Shown: piece by piece, positions 34,182-43,674 of the stretch | Position numbering within the stretch: position 1 is the stretch's first letter | How the letters are laid out: each line of letters opens with the position of its first letter | DNA from: Cohaesibacter sp. ES.047 | Lineage (GTDB): Bacteria; Pseudomonadota; Alphaproteobacteria; Rhizobiales; Cohaesibacteraceae | Assembly (NCBI RefSeq): GCF_900215505.1 | Contig: NZ_LT907844.1 | Coordinates: 1,584,501-1,648,500 of the forward strand | DNA length: 64,000 nucleotides | Direction: 5' to 3' | Made by a program: the position numbers and the translations under genes | The notes under the pieces: generated by a model | Told to the model about the DNA's origin: nothing | Seen by the model: the letters and a program-made list of their open reading frames with translations, nothing else | The model's database searches: none

Positions 34182-35649
34182 CAGCGATCGTATCTATTGT
34201 CTGAACGAACGGGCCGAGCGGGAAGGGATCCAGCGGGGCATGGGGTTGGCCGATGCCCGTGCTCTCTGTCCGGATCTTCAGACAATGCCTGCCAATCGGG
34301 AGGCGGATGAGCTTTTCCTGCGGCTGCTGGCGCGCTGGGCAGGGCGCTATTGCCCATGGGTAGGGCTTGATGGCGACGATGGCTTGGTGCTCGATGTGAC
34401 CGGCTCGACCCACCTGTTTGGCGGTGAGCTTGCCTTGCTCGAGACCATGCATGAGCGCCTGACCCGGGCCGGGCTCACTGTGCGGCTGGGGATGGCGGAA
34501 TCGCGCGGCGGGGCTTGGGCGCTGGCGCATTATGGCGAGGGCGAGGATCTGTCGCGGCGCATGGCCCGGCCGGGCAAATGTCTTGAGGTCATCGGGGGAA
34601 TGCCGGTGGCGGCCTTGCGCCTTGACGAGAGCATTGTGACCGGCCTGTTGCGGCTTGGCGTGCGAACCATCGAAGATCTTTATGCGCTGCCGCGTTCGAC
34701 CGTGACGCGCCGGTTTGGGCTTGAGCCTTTGATGCGGCTTGATCAGGCACTCGCGCATCGGGAAGAGGCGATTTCGCCCCTCTCCGAGCCGCAACATTAT
34801 GGGGTGCGAATGAGCCTGCCCGAGCCAATCGGGCTGGCGTCGGACGTGATGGCTGTGGCGGAAAAACTCCTTGAGCGTCTGTGCGACAAGCTGGTGGAGC
34901 AGGGGGCGGGCGTGCGCGTGCTCCAGCTCACCATGCGGCGGCTTGATATGGCATCCAGTCAGGTCGAGTTGCGGCTGGCGCGGCCCATGCGGGATGCGAG
35001 CCGGATCCTGCCCCTGTTCGAGCGCGGTGTTGATGAGGTGGATTCCGGCTTCGGCATCGACATAGTGCGGCTTGAGGCTGTGGTGGTCGAGACGGTGGCG
35101 GACGAGCAGTTGGCCGCGCCCGCTCTTGGTCGCGAGCAGGCCGGTGGCGTGCCGGGAGCGGCTGGTTCAACGCGGCCGCTTGACGATCTCATCACCCGTT
35201 TGGGCAGCCGGATCGGGCTGGAGAATGTTCTTCGGTTCGTGCCTGCGGACAGTCATATCCCCGAACACAGTTTTTCGCTGCAGCCGGCAGCCTTTTGCGA
35301 GGCTGTGGCCGACTGGCCTCGGGGTGGGGTCTTGTCGGGGCTGGCACGGCCCTTGCGGTTGTTCCCGCCCGAGCCGATAGTGTTGCCTCATGCTTGCGGC
35401 GGGGACGCCGTGCGACGGGAGCCTCCGGTCCAGTTCCGCTGGCGGCGCATGCATCTCACTGTAGAGCGGGCGCGAGGCCCTGAGAGGATTGCCCCTGAAT
35501 GGTGGTGGGAGGATCCGGCGTGGCGCTCTGGTCTGCGGGATTACTGGTGGGTGGAGACGCGGCAGGGCTGGCGCTTGTGGCTTTTCCATACGCCCCAGAA
35601 TGCGCTCAGCCATCTCTCCAGCTGGTTCGTCCAGGGTGAATTTGCATGA
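34075..35649 (+). CDS. imuB: ImuB, Y-family polymerase-like mutasome protein
   Basis: About 524 residues. The N-terminus (RRVVSLWFPKLASDRILRRQP) and the block LVLDVTGSTHLFGGE match ImuB, a Y-family relative without the catalytic acidic triad. It acts as a bridge between DnaE2, ImuA and the beta clamp. Helix-hairpin-helix and little-finger regions fill residues 180-350. The ATG at 34075 is the family-typical start; it lies 107 bases inside imuA. The dnaE2 start overlaps its stop by 4 bases. Confidence 0.9.
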   Translation: MQRRVVSLWFPKLASDRILRRQPLVVPFALTWQQSNSDRIYCLNERAEREGIQRGMGLADARALCPDLQTMPANREADELFLRLLARWAGRYCPWVGLDGDDGLVLDVTGSTHLFGGELALLETMHERLTRAGLTVRLGMAESRGGAWALAHYGEGEDLSRRMARPGKCLEVIGGMPVAALRLDESIVTGLLRLGVRTIEDLYALPRSTVTRRFGLEPLMRLDQALAHREEAISPLSEPQHYGVRMSLPEPIGLASDVMAVAEKLLERLCDKLVEQGAGVRVLQLTMRRLDMASSQVELRLARPMRDASRILPLFERGVDEVDSGFGIDIVRLEAVVVETVADEQLAAPALGREQAGGVPGAAGSTRPLDDLITRLGSRIGLENVLRFVPADSHIPEHSFSLQPAAFCEAVADWPRGGVLSGLARPLRLFPPEPIVLPHACGGDAVRREPPVQFRWRRMHLTVERARGPERIAPEWWWEDPAWRSGLRDYWWVETRQGWRLWLFHTPQNALSHLSSWFVQGEFA

Positions 35650-38600
35650 GTGGGCCGCAGCCGGGGGCCGTCTCGCCCGAACAGCTCGAGAAGATGCGCC
35701 CCAAAACCTATTCAGAACTGTGCGTGATGTCGAATTTCACCTTCCTCACCGGAGCCTCGCATCCGGAAGAGCTGGTGACCCGTGCCGCCGAGCTGGGGTT
35801 GGATGCGATTGCCATCACTGACCGGAATTCTCTGGCCGGTGTGGTGCGGGCCTTCTCGGCGCTCAAGGAATTGCAGCGCCAGATTGATGAGAAGGTGAAC
35901 GAGGCGATCAAGGTGCGCTCGAGCCAGCGCATCAATCCCTCAAGCCGGCAGATCCTCAAAGAGCCGGAGCGGCCGGAGCTCATTCCGCCTCCGGTCGTCA
36001 AGCTGCCTCGCCTGATCATCGGCGCTCGCCTTGTTCTGAGGGACAGCTCGCTTGATTGGGTGGCTCTGCCAACGGATCGGGCCGCTTATGAGCGCCTGTC
36101 GCGCCTGCTCACTCTTGGCAAAAGGCGGGCGGAAAAGGGAGAGTGCCTGCTTGATCTTGAGGACATGCTTCAGGGCTGTTCGGGCATGATGCTGATTGCC
36201 CTGCCGCAAGCGGGGTTGGAGCATGAAGATGTGGTGCCGCATATCCGTCAGGTGGTGCAGCGCTTCCCCGGATCGGTCTTTCTGGGGGCTGCCCCCGCCT
36301 ATAATGGATCGGACCAAGGCTATTTTGACGCTTGTTCGCAGCTTGCCTATCGTCTGGCCGCGCCGATGGTGGCTTTGGGCGACGCGCTGATGCATCACGC
36401 CGGGCGGCGCCAACTGGCCGATGTGCTGACCTGCATGCGCGAGCATGTCACCATCGACGAGATTGGCTCCCGGGCCTTGCCCAATGCGGAGCGACGGCTC
36501 AAAGGGGCGGCGGATATGGCGCGGCTGTTCCGGCGACATCCTGCGGCCATCCGGCGGGCGGGCGAGATCGCCATGCGCTGCACCTTCTGCCTGAGTGAAT
36601 TGAGCTATGACTATCCGGATGAAATCGCCAATGGGGAAAGCTCGCAGGCGCGATTGGAGCGCTTGACGGCGGAGGGGCTCAAACGCCGCTATCCGCACGG
36701 GGTGCCGGAAAAATCACAAGCGCTTGCCAGCAAGGAGCTGGCGCTGGTGGCAAAGCTCGGCTTTGCCGCCTATTTCCTCACGGTTCATGACATTGTGGCC
36801 TATGCCCGCAGCCGCGATATCCTGTGTCAGGGGCGCGGTTCGGCGGCCAACTCGATCCTCTGTTTTGCCCTTGGCATCACGGATGTTGCGCCCGAGACCA
36901 TCACCATGGTGTTCGAACGCTTTGTCTCGGAGCATCGCGGCGAGCCGCCCGATATCGATGTGGATTTCGAACATGAGCGGCGCGAGGAGGTGATCCAGCA
37001 TATCTATGAGCGTTACGGGCGCGAGCGAGCCGGTCTGTGTGCCACCGTCATTCATTTTCGCACCCGCTCGGCCATTCGCGAAGTGGGCAAGGTGATGGGG
37101 CTTTCGCAGGATGTGACGGCGGCACTGTCGGGGCAGATCTGGGGCTGGTCGAACGAGGGCGTCGATGTGGGCCGGATGAAGGCGCTTGGCCTTGAGCCGG
37201 GGGACCGGCGGCTGATGCAGACCTTGCGGCTGATCAGTGAAATCATTGGTTTTCCGCGCCATCTCTCCCAGCATGTTGGCGGCTTCATCATCACGCGCGG
37301 GCGGCTTGATGAGCTATGCCCCATCGAGAATGCGGCGATGGAGGATCGCACCATCATCGAATGGGACAAGGACGATATCGATGCCTTGGGCATTCTCAAG
37401 GTGGATATTCTGAGCCTTGGCATGCTGACCTGTATTCGCAAGAGTTTTGACCTTCTGAAAATGCACGAGGGATTGCATTACACCATCGGCGCGGTGCCGC
37501 AGGAGGACAGCACGACCTACGACATGCTGTGCGTTGCCGATGCTGTCGGGGTGTTTCAGGTGGAGAGCCGGGCGCAGATGAATTTCCTGCCGCGCATGCG
37601 TCCGCGCACCTTTTATGATCTGGTCATCGAGGTGGCCATCGTGCGCCCCGGCCCCATTCAGGGCGGCATGGTGCATCCCTATATCAATCGGCGGCAGGGG
37701 CGCGAGACGGTCAATTATCCCTCCCGGGCGCTTGAGGAGGTGCTGGGCAAGACGCTCGGGGTGCCGCTGTTTCAGGAACAGGCGATGCAGATCGCGGTGG
37801 TGGCGGCGGGTTTCAGCCCCGAGGAGGCGGACCGGCTCCGGCGCTCGCTCGCCACCTTCCGGCGTATGGGAACGATCCATACGTTCAAGGCGCGCTTCAT
37901 GGCCGGGATGCTGGAGCGGGGCTATGACAAGGAGTTTGCCGAGCGCTGCTTTTCCCAGATCGAGGGCTTTGGCGAATATGGCTTTCCTGAAAGCCATGCA
38001 GCGGCCTTTGCCATGCTGGCCTATGTTTCGGCCTGGCTCAAATGCCATCATCCGGCGATCTTTGCCTGTGCCCTGCTCAATTCCCAGCCGATGGGTTTTT
38101 ATGCGCCCGCCCAGATCGTGCGGGATGCGCGGGAGCATGGCATCGAGGTGCGGCCGGTCTGCATCAACAACAGTGGCTGGGACAATGCGCTGGAGCGGCG
38201 TAGCGATGGGGCGCTGGCCATTCGGCTCGGCTTTCGCCAGATCAAGGGTTTTTCCGAGGAAGAGGCGGACTGGATCGTGGCGGCGCGCGGCAATGGCTAT
38301 CCCGACCCCCAGAGCGTGTGGCAAAGGGCGGGCCTGTCGGCAGGCGCGCTTGAGCGGCTGGCCGAGGCGGATGCCTTTGTCTCCATGGAGATGGACCGGC
38401 GTGATGCGCTGTGGCAGGTCAAGGCCATCGGGCGGCTCAAGCCCTTGCCGCTGTTCAATGATCCGATCGAGGGGGATTTCATCACTGAACCCAAGGTACA
38501 GCTGCCGCAGATGCATCTGGGTGAAGAGGTGGTGGAGGATTATGTCTCGATGCGCCTGTCGCTTCGGGCCCATCCGATGGAGCTTTTGCGCCCTTCGATG

Positions 38601-39053
38601 CCTGAGCTCATCACCCATGCGGACTTGCTGACAACGGGGGCAAAGCAGGCCATCGTCTGCGGGCTGGTGATCACGCGGCAACGACCGGGCACGGCATCGG
38701 GGGTGATCTTCATCACCCTTGAGGACGAGACGGGGGTATCGAACGTGGTGGTCTGGCCCAAGGTCTACAAGGCCTTCCGGCGGGCGGTGATCGCAGGAAG
38801 GCTGCTCAAGGTGTATGGCACTTTGCAACGGGAAGGCATCGTGGTGCATCTGATTGCCCAGCGCATCGAGGATATGTCGGACAAGCTGTCCGAGCTTGGC
38901 CATCCGCTTGATGATGCGGTGGGGATCACCAACCCGGTGACGGACGAAGCGCCGCGCCTCAAACCCTCCAAGGCTTTGTCGCGTCCCGTCTCCCGCGCCC
39001 GCCATCCGCGCGAGCAGGCCAAGAAGCTGTTTCCGAGCCGGGATTTTCATTAG
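35646..39053 (+). CDS. dnaE2: Error-prone DNA polymerase DnaE2
   Basis: 1135 residues, the DnaE2 length class. An N-terminal PHP domain (FTFLTGASHPEELVTRAAELG; ITDRNSLAGVVRA) is followed by the polymerase III alpha palm. Catalytic aspartates are in PPDIDVDFEHERREEV, after the GRGSAANS block. A C-terminal OB fold (VVCGLVITRQRPGTASGVIF-like region) completes it. It performs damage-induced translesion synthesis with ImuA and ImuB under LexA control. The start overlaps imuB (ATGA). Confidence 0.94.
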   Translation: MSGPQPGAVSPEQLEKMRPKTYSELCVMSNFTFLTGASHPEELVTRAAELGLDAIAITDRNSLAGVVRAFSALKELQRQIDEKVNEAIKVRSSQRINPSSRQILKEPERPELIPPPVVKLPRLIIGARLVLRDSSLDWVALPTDRAAYERLSRLLTLGKRRAEKGECLLDLEDMLQGCSGMMLIALPQAGLEHEDVVPHIRQVVQRFPGSVFLGAAPAYNGSDQGYFDACSQLAYRLAAPMVALGDALMHHAGRRQLADVLTCMREHVTIDEIGSRALPNAERRLKGAADMARLFRRHPAAIRRAGEIAMRCTFCLSELSYDYPDEIANGESSQARLERLTAEGLKRRYPHGVPEKSQALASKELALVAKLGFAAYFLTVHDIVAYARSRDILCQGRGSAANSILCFALGITDVAPETITMVFERFVSEHRGEPPDIDVDFEHERREEVIQHIYERYGRERAGLCATVIHFRTRSAIREVGKVMGLSQDVTAALSGQIWGWSNEGVDVGRMKALGLEPGDRRLMQTLRLISEIIGFPRHLSQHVGGFIITRGRLDELCPIENAAMEDRTIIEWDKDDIDALGILKVDILSLGMLTCIRKSFDLLKMHEGLHYTIGAVPQEDSTTYDMLCVADAVGVFQVESRAQMNFLPRMRPRTFYDLVIEVAIVRPGPIQGGMVHPYINRRQGRETVNYPSRALEEVLGKTLGVPLFQEQAMQIAVVAAGFSPEEADRLRRSLATFRRMGTIHTFKARFMAGMLERGYDKEFAERCFSQIEGFGEYGFPESHAAAFAMLAYVSAWLKCHHPAIFACALLNSQPMGFYAPAQIVRDAREHGIEVRPVCINNSGWDNALERRSDGALAIRLGFRQIKGFSEEEADWIVAARGNGYPDPQSVWQRAGLSAGALERLAEADAFVSMEMDRRDALWQVKAIGRLKPLPLFNDPIEGDFITEPKVQLPQMHLGEEVVEDYVSMRLSLRAHPMELLRPSMPELITHADLLTTGAKQAIVCGLVITRQRPGTASGVIFITLEDETGVSNVVVWPKVYKAFRRAVIAGRLLKVYGTLQREGIVVHLIAQRIEDMSDKLSELGHPLDDAVGITNPVTDEAPRLKPSKALSRPVSRARHPREQAKKLFPSRDFH

Positions 39054-39293
39054 GCAGATGCAATCAAACAGGCCCAACTCTTGCAAGGGTTCGGTCCTTG
39101 ATCTGGTCGCTAAGGTCTGGCGGCTTGAACAGGTGAAGGGCGAAACCCCAAAAAGCATGGGGGCGTATAGCCGAAATGCGATTTACCTGTGATAGCTTGT
39201 GAAGGGCCACGGAACCGACATGATCGGGCCATAGGCAGATGGCCACATTCAAGCGGTTGCAAAACAGGCAAGCGGCGACAAAGCAGGACAGCA

Positions 39294-39923
39294 ATGGAAA
39301 AAATACTCGTCTATTATGCCCATCCGGGGCATAAATATTCCAACGTCAACAGAGCGATGGCTGAGAGGGCGAGCGCGCTTGAAGGGGTTAGCTTTGTCGA
39401 TCTCTATGCCGATTATCCAAGGCACAATGTTGATATCGACCGGGAGCAGGAGCGGCTTGTTACGCACGATGTGATCCTGTTTCAGTTTCCGCTTTTCTGG
39501 TATTCGACGCCTTCCCTGATCAAGGAATGGCAGGATCTGGTGCTCGAATATGGCTTTGCCTACGGACATGAGGGGACACAGCTTGAGGGCAAGGACATGA
39601 TGTTGGCTGTCTCCACCGCGGGACCTCAGGATGCCTTCAACTTTGGCGGATACCAGACCTATCCGTTGACGACCTTTCTGGCCCCGCTTGAACAGACCGC
39701 CCGCATTTGCAAGATGAATTATCTGCCGCCCTATGTACTGCACACCGCACTGACGGCGCCTAAGGAAGATCGCGTGGAAGCACACGTAGATGGGTATGGA
39801 CGCCTGCTTGTTGCCTTGCGTGATGGGACCTATGACCGGGCTGCGGCCGGCAAAATGGAGATGATCTTTCATGACGGGTTGCCGATTGCCAAGAACGGGA
39901 TCGCGACGGGGGGGGCATCATGA
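39294..39923 (+). CDS. NAD(P)H oxidoreductase, KefF-like antiporter regulator
   Basis: 209 residues with a flavodoxin-like fold. YYAHPGHKYSNVN at the start, HDVILFQFPLFWYSTPSLIKEWQD in the middle and the GYQTYPLTTFLAPLEQT block match the KefF/MdaB quinone reductase group. The next gene, a KefC-type antiporter, overlaps its stop by 4 bases, so this is very likely the ancillary activator that gates it. The ATG at 39294 starts directly at the conserved beta strand. Confidence 0.88.
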   Translation: MEKILVYYAHPGHKYSNVNRAMAERASALEGVSFVDLYADYPRHNVDIDREQERLVTHDVILFQFPLFWYSTPSLIKEWQDLVLEYGFAYGHEGTQLEGKDMMLAVSTAGPQDAFNFGGYQTYPLTTFLAPLEQTARICKMNYLPPYVLHTALTAPKEDRVEAHVDGYGRLLVALRDGTYDRAAAGKMEMIFHDGLPIAKNGIATGGAS

Positions 39924-41830
39924 GTGATTTTCTGCTGATTTCCTTCATGTTGCTGGTGGCCGGTGTGATCGCGGTGCCGATCACCTCGCGTCTGGGACTT
40001 GGGTCCGTGATGGGCTATCTGATTGCCGGGATGTTGCTCGAGCCGATCCTGTCGGCCCTCTCGGTGGATGTGGAGAGCTTGCAACATTTTGCGGAATTCG
40101 GCGTGGTGATCATGCTGTTTCTGGTCGGTCTGGAGCTGGAGCCGCGCCTGCTTTGGCGCATGAAAAGCCGGTTGCTCGGGCTTGGTGGGTTGCAGCTGGT
40201 TCTGACGACTTTGTTGTTGATGTCCGGCTTCATGGCGCTTGATTATTCCTGGCCGGTGAGTCTTGCCATCGGCGCCATCTTTGCCATGTCTTCAACCGCC
40301 ATCGTGCTGCAGACCCTCAGCGAAAAAGGACTGATGAAATCGGATGGTGGCAAAGGCGCGTTCTCCATCCTGCTGTTTCAGGATATCGCCTTCATCCCGA
40401 TGGTGGCGCTGCTGCCGCTTTTGGCGTTGCCCGAGCTTGGGGGAACGATGCAGCAATTGGCCAGCGATGCAGCCAGTGCGCCCCAGTCGACCAGCCCGGA
40501 ATGGATCAGCAGCCTGCCGATCTGGTGGCGGGTCGTGATCATCTTTGCATCCGTTGGGCTCGTGGTATTCGGTGGCCGGTTCCTGACCCGACCGATGTTT
40601 CGCTTCATTGCCATGGGTCAGTTGCGCGAGCTGTTCGTTGCGGCCGCGCTGATGTTGGTGGTCGGTATCGCCCTGATGATGAGCATGGTGGGGCTTTCGC
40701 CTGCTCTTGGCACCTTCGTCGCCGGTGTCGTGCTGGCCAACAGCGAATATCGGCACGAACTCGAAAGCGATGTGGAGCCTTTGAAGGGGCTTCTGTTGGG
40801 ATTGTTCTTCATCACGGTTGGGGCCAATGTCGACTTTTCCCTGCTGCTCGATCACTTCTTCATCCTTTTGGGCATTACCCTTGGGGTGATGGTGGTCAAG
40901 CTGGTGGTGATCTATTGCATCGCTTTCCTGTTTGGCATTCGAGGGGCGGATCGCTGGCTTGTGGCGCTCGGTCTGGCTCAGGCGGGGGAGTTCGGCTTTG
41001 TGCTGCTCTCCTATTCGGTGGCCAACGGGGTGATCGACAAGGCCCTTTCCGAGCAGCTTTTGCTGGTGGTGACCCTGTCGATGGTGCTGACGCCAGCCTT
41101 GTTCATTCTTTATGACCGAGTGATCGCGCCGCGCTTCGTTCAGGGGCAGGCCCGAGAGGATGACGATATCACCGAGAAGGGGCAAGTGATCATTGCCGGT
41201 CATGGTCGCTTTGGCGGCGCGGTCAACCGGATCCTGCGCACGGCGGGCTATTCGACGGTGGTGCTTGATCACAGCTCGGTGCAGCTTGATACGCTGCGGA
41301 CCTATGGTATCCGAGCCTTTTTTGGTGATGCGACCCGGCCTGATCTCTTGCGTGCAGCGGGTATTGAGGACGCAGCGGCTCTCGTCATTGCTATCGACAA
41401 TGCGGAGCAGACCACGGAACTTGTTCGCTACATGCATGAGGCTTATCCCCATGTTCACGTGGTGGCACGGGCGATGAACCGCCACCATGTTTATGAACTC
41501 TACGCTGTGGGATGTCGGGACATCATTCGCGATACCTTTGACAGCGCGGTGCGAACTGGCCGTTCGGTGCTCGAAGCGCTCGGGATGCATCCTTACGACG
41601 CGGAAAAGCATGTTCAGGATTATGAGGCCAGCGACAAGCGCGCCATTGCAGAACTGGCCCGGCTGTACGACCCGGAGATTCCAGGCCATCAGAACGCTGC
41701 CTATGTCGAGAAGACCAAGGAAGTGATGGCGGATCAGGAGCAGGCGCTGAAAGAGGGCAAGAGCGCGTTTCGTGTTCGGGCCGAGCGAGGATGGTTGCCG
41801 CCGGGCCATGATGGTTCGAATGAAGACTAA
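39920..41830 (+). CDS. KefC/KefB-type glutathione-regulated potassium/proton antiporter
   Basis: 636 residues. The CPA2 exchanger domain spans about 1-385 with some 12 helices, including the FLVGLELEPRLLW and VGLSPALGTFVAGVVLANSEYRHELE stretches; the latter contains the regulatory-loop HELE-type sequence. A TrkA-N NAD-binding domain spans about 415-530 (VIIAGHGRFGGAVNRIL), followed by a charged tail. In E. coli such proteins protect against electrophiles by acidifying the cytoplasm. The KefF-like partner directly precedes it. KefB and KefC cannot be distinguished here. Confidence 0.9.
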   Translation: MSDFLLISFMLLVAGVIAVPITSRLGLGSVMGYLIAGMLLEPILSALSVDVESLQHFAEFGVVIMLFLVGLELEPRLLWRMKSRLLGLGGLQLVLTTLLLMSGFMALDYSWPVSLAIGAIFAMSSTAIVLQTLSEKGLMKSDGGKGAFSILLFQDIAFIPMVALLPLLALPELGGTMQQLASDAASAPQSTSPEWISSLPIWWRVVIIFASVGLVVFGGRFLTRPMFRFIAMGQLRELFVAAALMLVVGIALMMSMVGLSPALGTFVAGVVLANSEYRHELESDVEPLKGLLLGLFFITVGANVDFSLLLDHFFILLGITLGVMVVKLVVIYCIAFLFGIRGADRWLVALGLAQAGEFGFVLLSYSVANGVIDKALSEQLLLVVTLSMVLTPALFILYDRVIAPRFVQGQAREDDDITEKGQVIIAGHGRFGGAVNRILRTAGYSTVVLDHSSVQLDTLRTYGIRAFFGDATRPDLLRAAGIEDAAALVIAIDNAEQTTELVRYMHEAYPHVHVVARAMNRHHVYELYAVGCRDIIRDTFDSAVRTGRSVLEALGMHPYDAEKHVQDYEASDKRAIAELARLYDPEIPGHQNAAYVEKTKEVMADQEQALKEGKSAFRVRAERGWLPPGHDGSNED

Positions 41831-42352
41831 GCCGTTTGGGGCGTGATTAATTATTGTGCGCTGTTCTCTCGGGTTGCAAAATTTGTGTGCAGCTTTGGTG
41901 CGCGTTCGAAACGGCATCTGCTGTGCATTCGGTGTGAGTGCGCGCAACTCCCAGAAATTCCGATATTTTTAAAAATGTTTCCGAATTGGCACGGCACCTG
42001 CAAAGGGTGTTTGCAGAGCTGATGACGGTTCAGCCGATTGACTGCGCCTTTGGTCGGGCGCTTTGCGAAAGCCGCTATTTGATGACGCGTTTCTCCTCCC
42101 GACGCGACTCGAATAGCGGCTTTTTGCTATTGGTGATCTGCCGCAGCCGAATGGGGTAATCAAAGCGGTTGAGAGATCGCCGGGCAGGATGATGGTGTCC
42201 TTCTGAGCGAAAACAGGCCAAGCATAAGAACGCGATCCTTGTTTTAAATCCTGGCATCCCAGGGTTGAGGCAACAAAATCCACAGGCTCGCCGGGTTTTC
42301 CCCATGTGCAACAAAAGATGGATCTCACTCCTGCGACGCGTCACCTTACGTC
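41831..42352. other. Intergenic region between the antiporter and the LacI-type operon
   Basis: Together with the operator region up to 42563, about 730 bases have no supported protein gene. A hairpin terminator lies at 42068-42125, some 240 bases past the antiporter stop. That is far for its own terminator and leaves room for a small RNA. Confidence 0.45.
42068..42125 (+). terminator. Rho-independent terminator
   Basis: AAAGCCGCTATT (42068-42079) pairs perfectly with AATAGCGGCTTT (42112-42123), followed by T residues. The 32-base loop contains an inner CGCGT/ACGCG stem. Confidence 0.8.
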
Positions 42353-42368
42353 GCGAAACCGGTTTCGC
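42353..42368. promoter_or_regulatory. LacI-type operator 1
   Basis: GCGAAACCGGTTTCGC is a perfect 16-base palindrome with the central CG step typical of LacI-family operators. Confidence 0.8.
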
Positions 42369-42440
42369 TGGGACCTTGCCAGTGCGTTGATTCCTCTCAA
42401 AAAACAGATTTGGCGTCTGCAAAAAGCCTGATCGGTAAAT

Positions 42441-42454
42441 CGAAACCGATTTCG
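42441..42454. promoter_or_regulatory. LacI-type operator 2
   Basis: CGAAACCGATTTCG is a near-palindrome of the same sequence, 88 bases after the first operator. Confidence 0.75.
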
Positions 42455-42521
42455 GAGTGCGGTCAGCCCCAGATTGCGACATATTGACAATTTCCCAGAT
42501 CAGTCGATTTTGAGTTGTTGC

Positions 42522-42535
42522 CGAAACCGGTTTCG
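42522..42535. promoter_or_regulatory. LacI-type operator 3
   Basis: CGAAACCGGTTTCG is a perfect palindrome 29 bases before the regulator start. A TTGACA hexamer lies at 42484-42489, between operators 2 and 3. None occurs between the regulator and the transport genes, so the regulator probably represses itself and the whole operon. Confidence 0.8.
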
Positions 42536-42563
42536 TAAATCAGCTTTGACGTGGGAGGAAGAC

Positions 42564-43637
42564 GTGAGGAAGTCATCAGAACAGGTCGGAACAAGACCGT
42601 CGAGCCGAAAATCACGCATAACCATCAAGGATGTGGCCGAGGAGTTGGGCATGTCCAAGAGCACCGTTTCGCGGGCTTTGAATGGCTATAGTGATATCGC
42701 ACAAAGCACGCAGGCGCGGGTGGCGCAGGCGGCTGTGCGGATGGGCTACACGCCTTTGGCGCAGGCGCAGGCGATCCGGACCGGGCTGGTGCGCTCCATG
42801 GGGCTCGTCTTCAATGTTGGTGGCCATGGCAGCCACAGACCGTTTCTGACCAATTTCATTGACGGTATTTCCCAAAGAGCCAGTCAGGAGAATTGGACCC
42901 TGACCGTGACCACGGCGCAAAATTCGCAAGGCGTGCTTGAGACCATTGAGCGGCTGAGCAACGAGCGCAAGGTGGACGGGTTCATTCTGCCGCGCACACG
43001 GGTCAAAGATCCGCGTGTCGAATATCTCATCGAGCACGATATCCCCTTCATCATGTTCGGACGCACAGGAGACCCGACAGGGTGCGGCTGGTTCGACATC
43101 AAGGGGGAAGACGCGATGGAGCAGGCCGTCGAACGGCTTGCTGATCATGGCCATACGCGGATCGGCTTTATCAACGGGCTGGAATGCTACATGTATGCCC
43201 GGCTGCGCCTTGAAGGATTTAAGCAAGGCATGGCGCGTGTCGGGCTTCATGTTGATCCACACTATGTTCGCCGCGATGCGGTAACCGAGGCTGACGGCGA
43301 AAGAGAGGGGGAGGCTCTTCTCTCTTTGCCGAAGCCGCCGACGGCTATTGTCTGTGCCGTCGATCTGGCGGCCCTTGGTGTCTACAAGGCAGCCAAACGC
43401 CGGGGTCTTTCGATCGGGCGTGAGGTTTCCATCATTTCTTATGACGGAATTTCCGAGGGCGAGTTTGCGAATCCGCCGCTCACCAGTTTTTCCGTCGACA
43501 ACAGGCAGGCGGGAGAGCGCCTCGCCGATCTCCTCATCCGCCGCATCAGGGGGGCGCAGCCCGAAACCCTGCGGCAGATGGGAGAAGCAAATCTGATTGT
43601 GCGGGCCTCCGATGGTCCGCCGGTCATCTATTCCTGA
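42564..43637 (+). CDS. LacI-family transcriptional regulator
   Basis: 357 residues. The helix-turn-helix (TIKDVAEELGMSKSTVSRALNGY) with hinge helix spans about 15-70, and a periplasmic-binding-protein-like sugar domain follows (LVFNVGGHGSHRPFLTNFIDG; HTRIGFING). It resembles AglR-type regulators of alpha-glucoside ABC operons. A GTG start at 42564 is preferred because GGAGGAA lies just upstream. Three palindromic operators precede it. The binding-protein gene follows 37 bases later in the same direction. Confidence 0.9.
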   Translation: MRKSSEQVGTRPSSRKSRITIKDVAEELGMSKSTVSRALNGYSDIAQSTQARVAQAAVRMGYTPLAQAQAIRTGLVRSMGLVFNVGGHGSHRPFLTNFIDGISQRASQENWTLTVTTAQNSQGVLETIERLSNERKVDGFILPRTRVKDPRVEYLIEHDIPFIMFGRTGDPTGCGWFDIKGEDAMEQAVERLADHGHTRIGFINGLECYMYARLRLEGFKQGMARVGLHVDPHYVRRDAVTEADGEREGEALLSLPKPPTAIVCAVDLAALGVYKAAKRRGLSIGREVSIISYDGISEGEFANPPLTSFSVDNRQAGERLADLLIRRIRGAQPETLRQMGEANLIVRASDGPPVIYS

Positions 43638-43674
43638 AATCCAAACATGCAATGTTGAATTGGGAGGTTTAACA

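Noticed and set aside
36714-39158. Long minus-strand frames inside dnaE2
   Set aside because: They are mirror frames created by the G+C-rich third positions of dnaE2. The plus-strand gene is certain.
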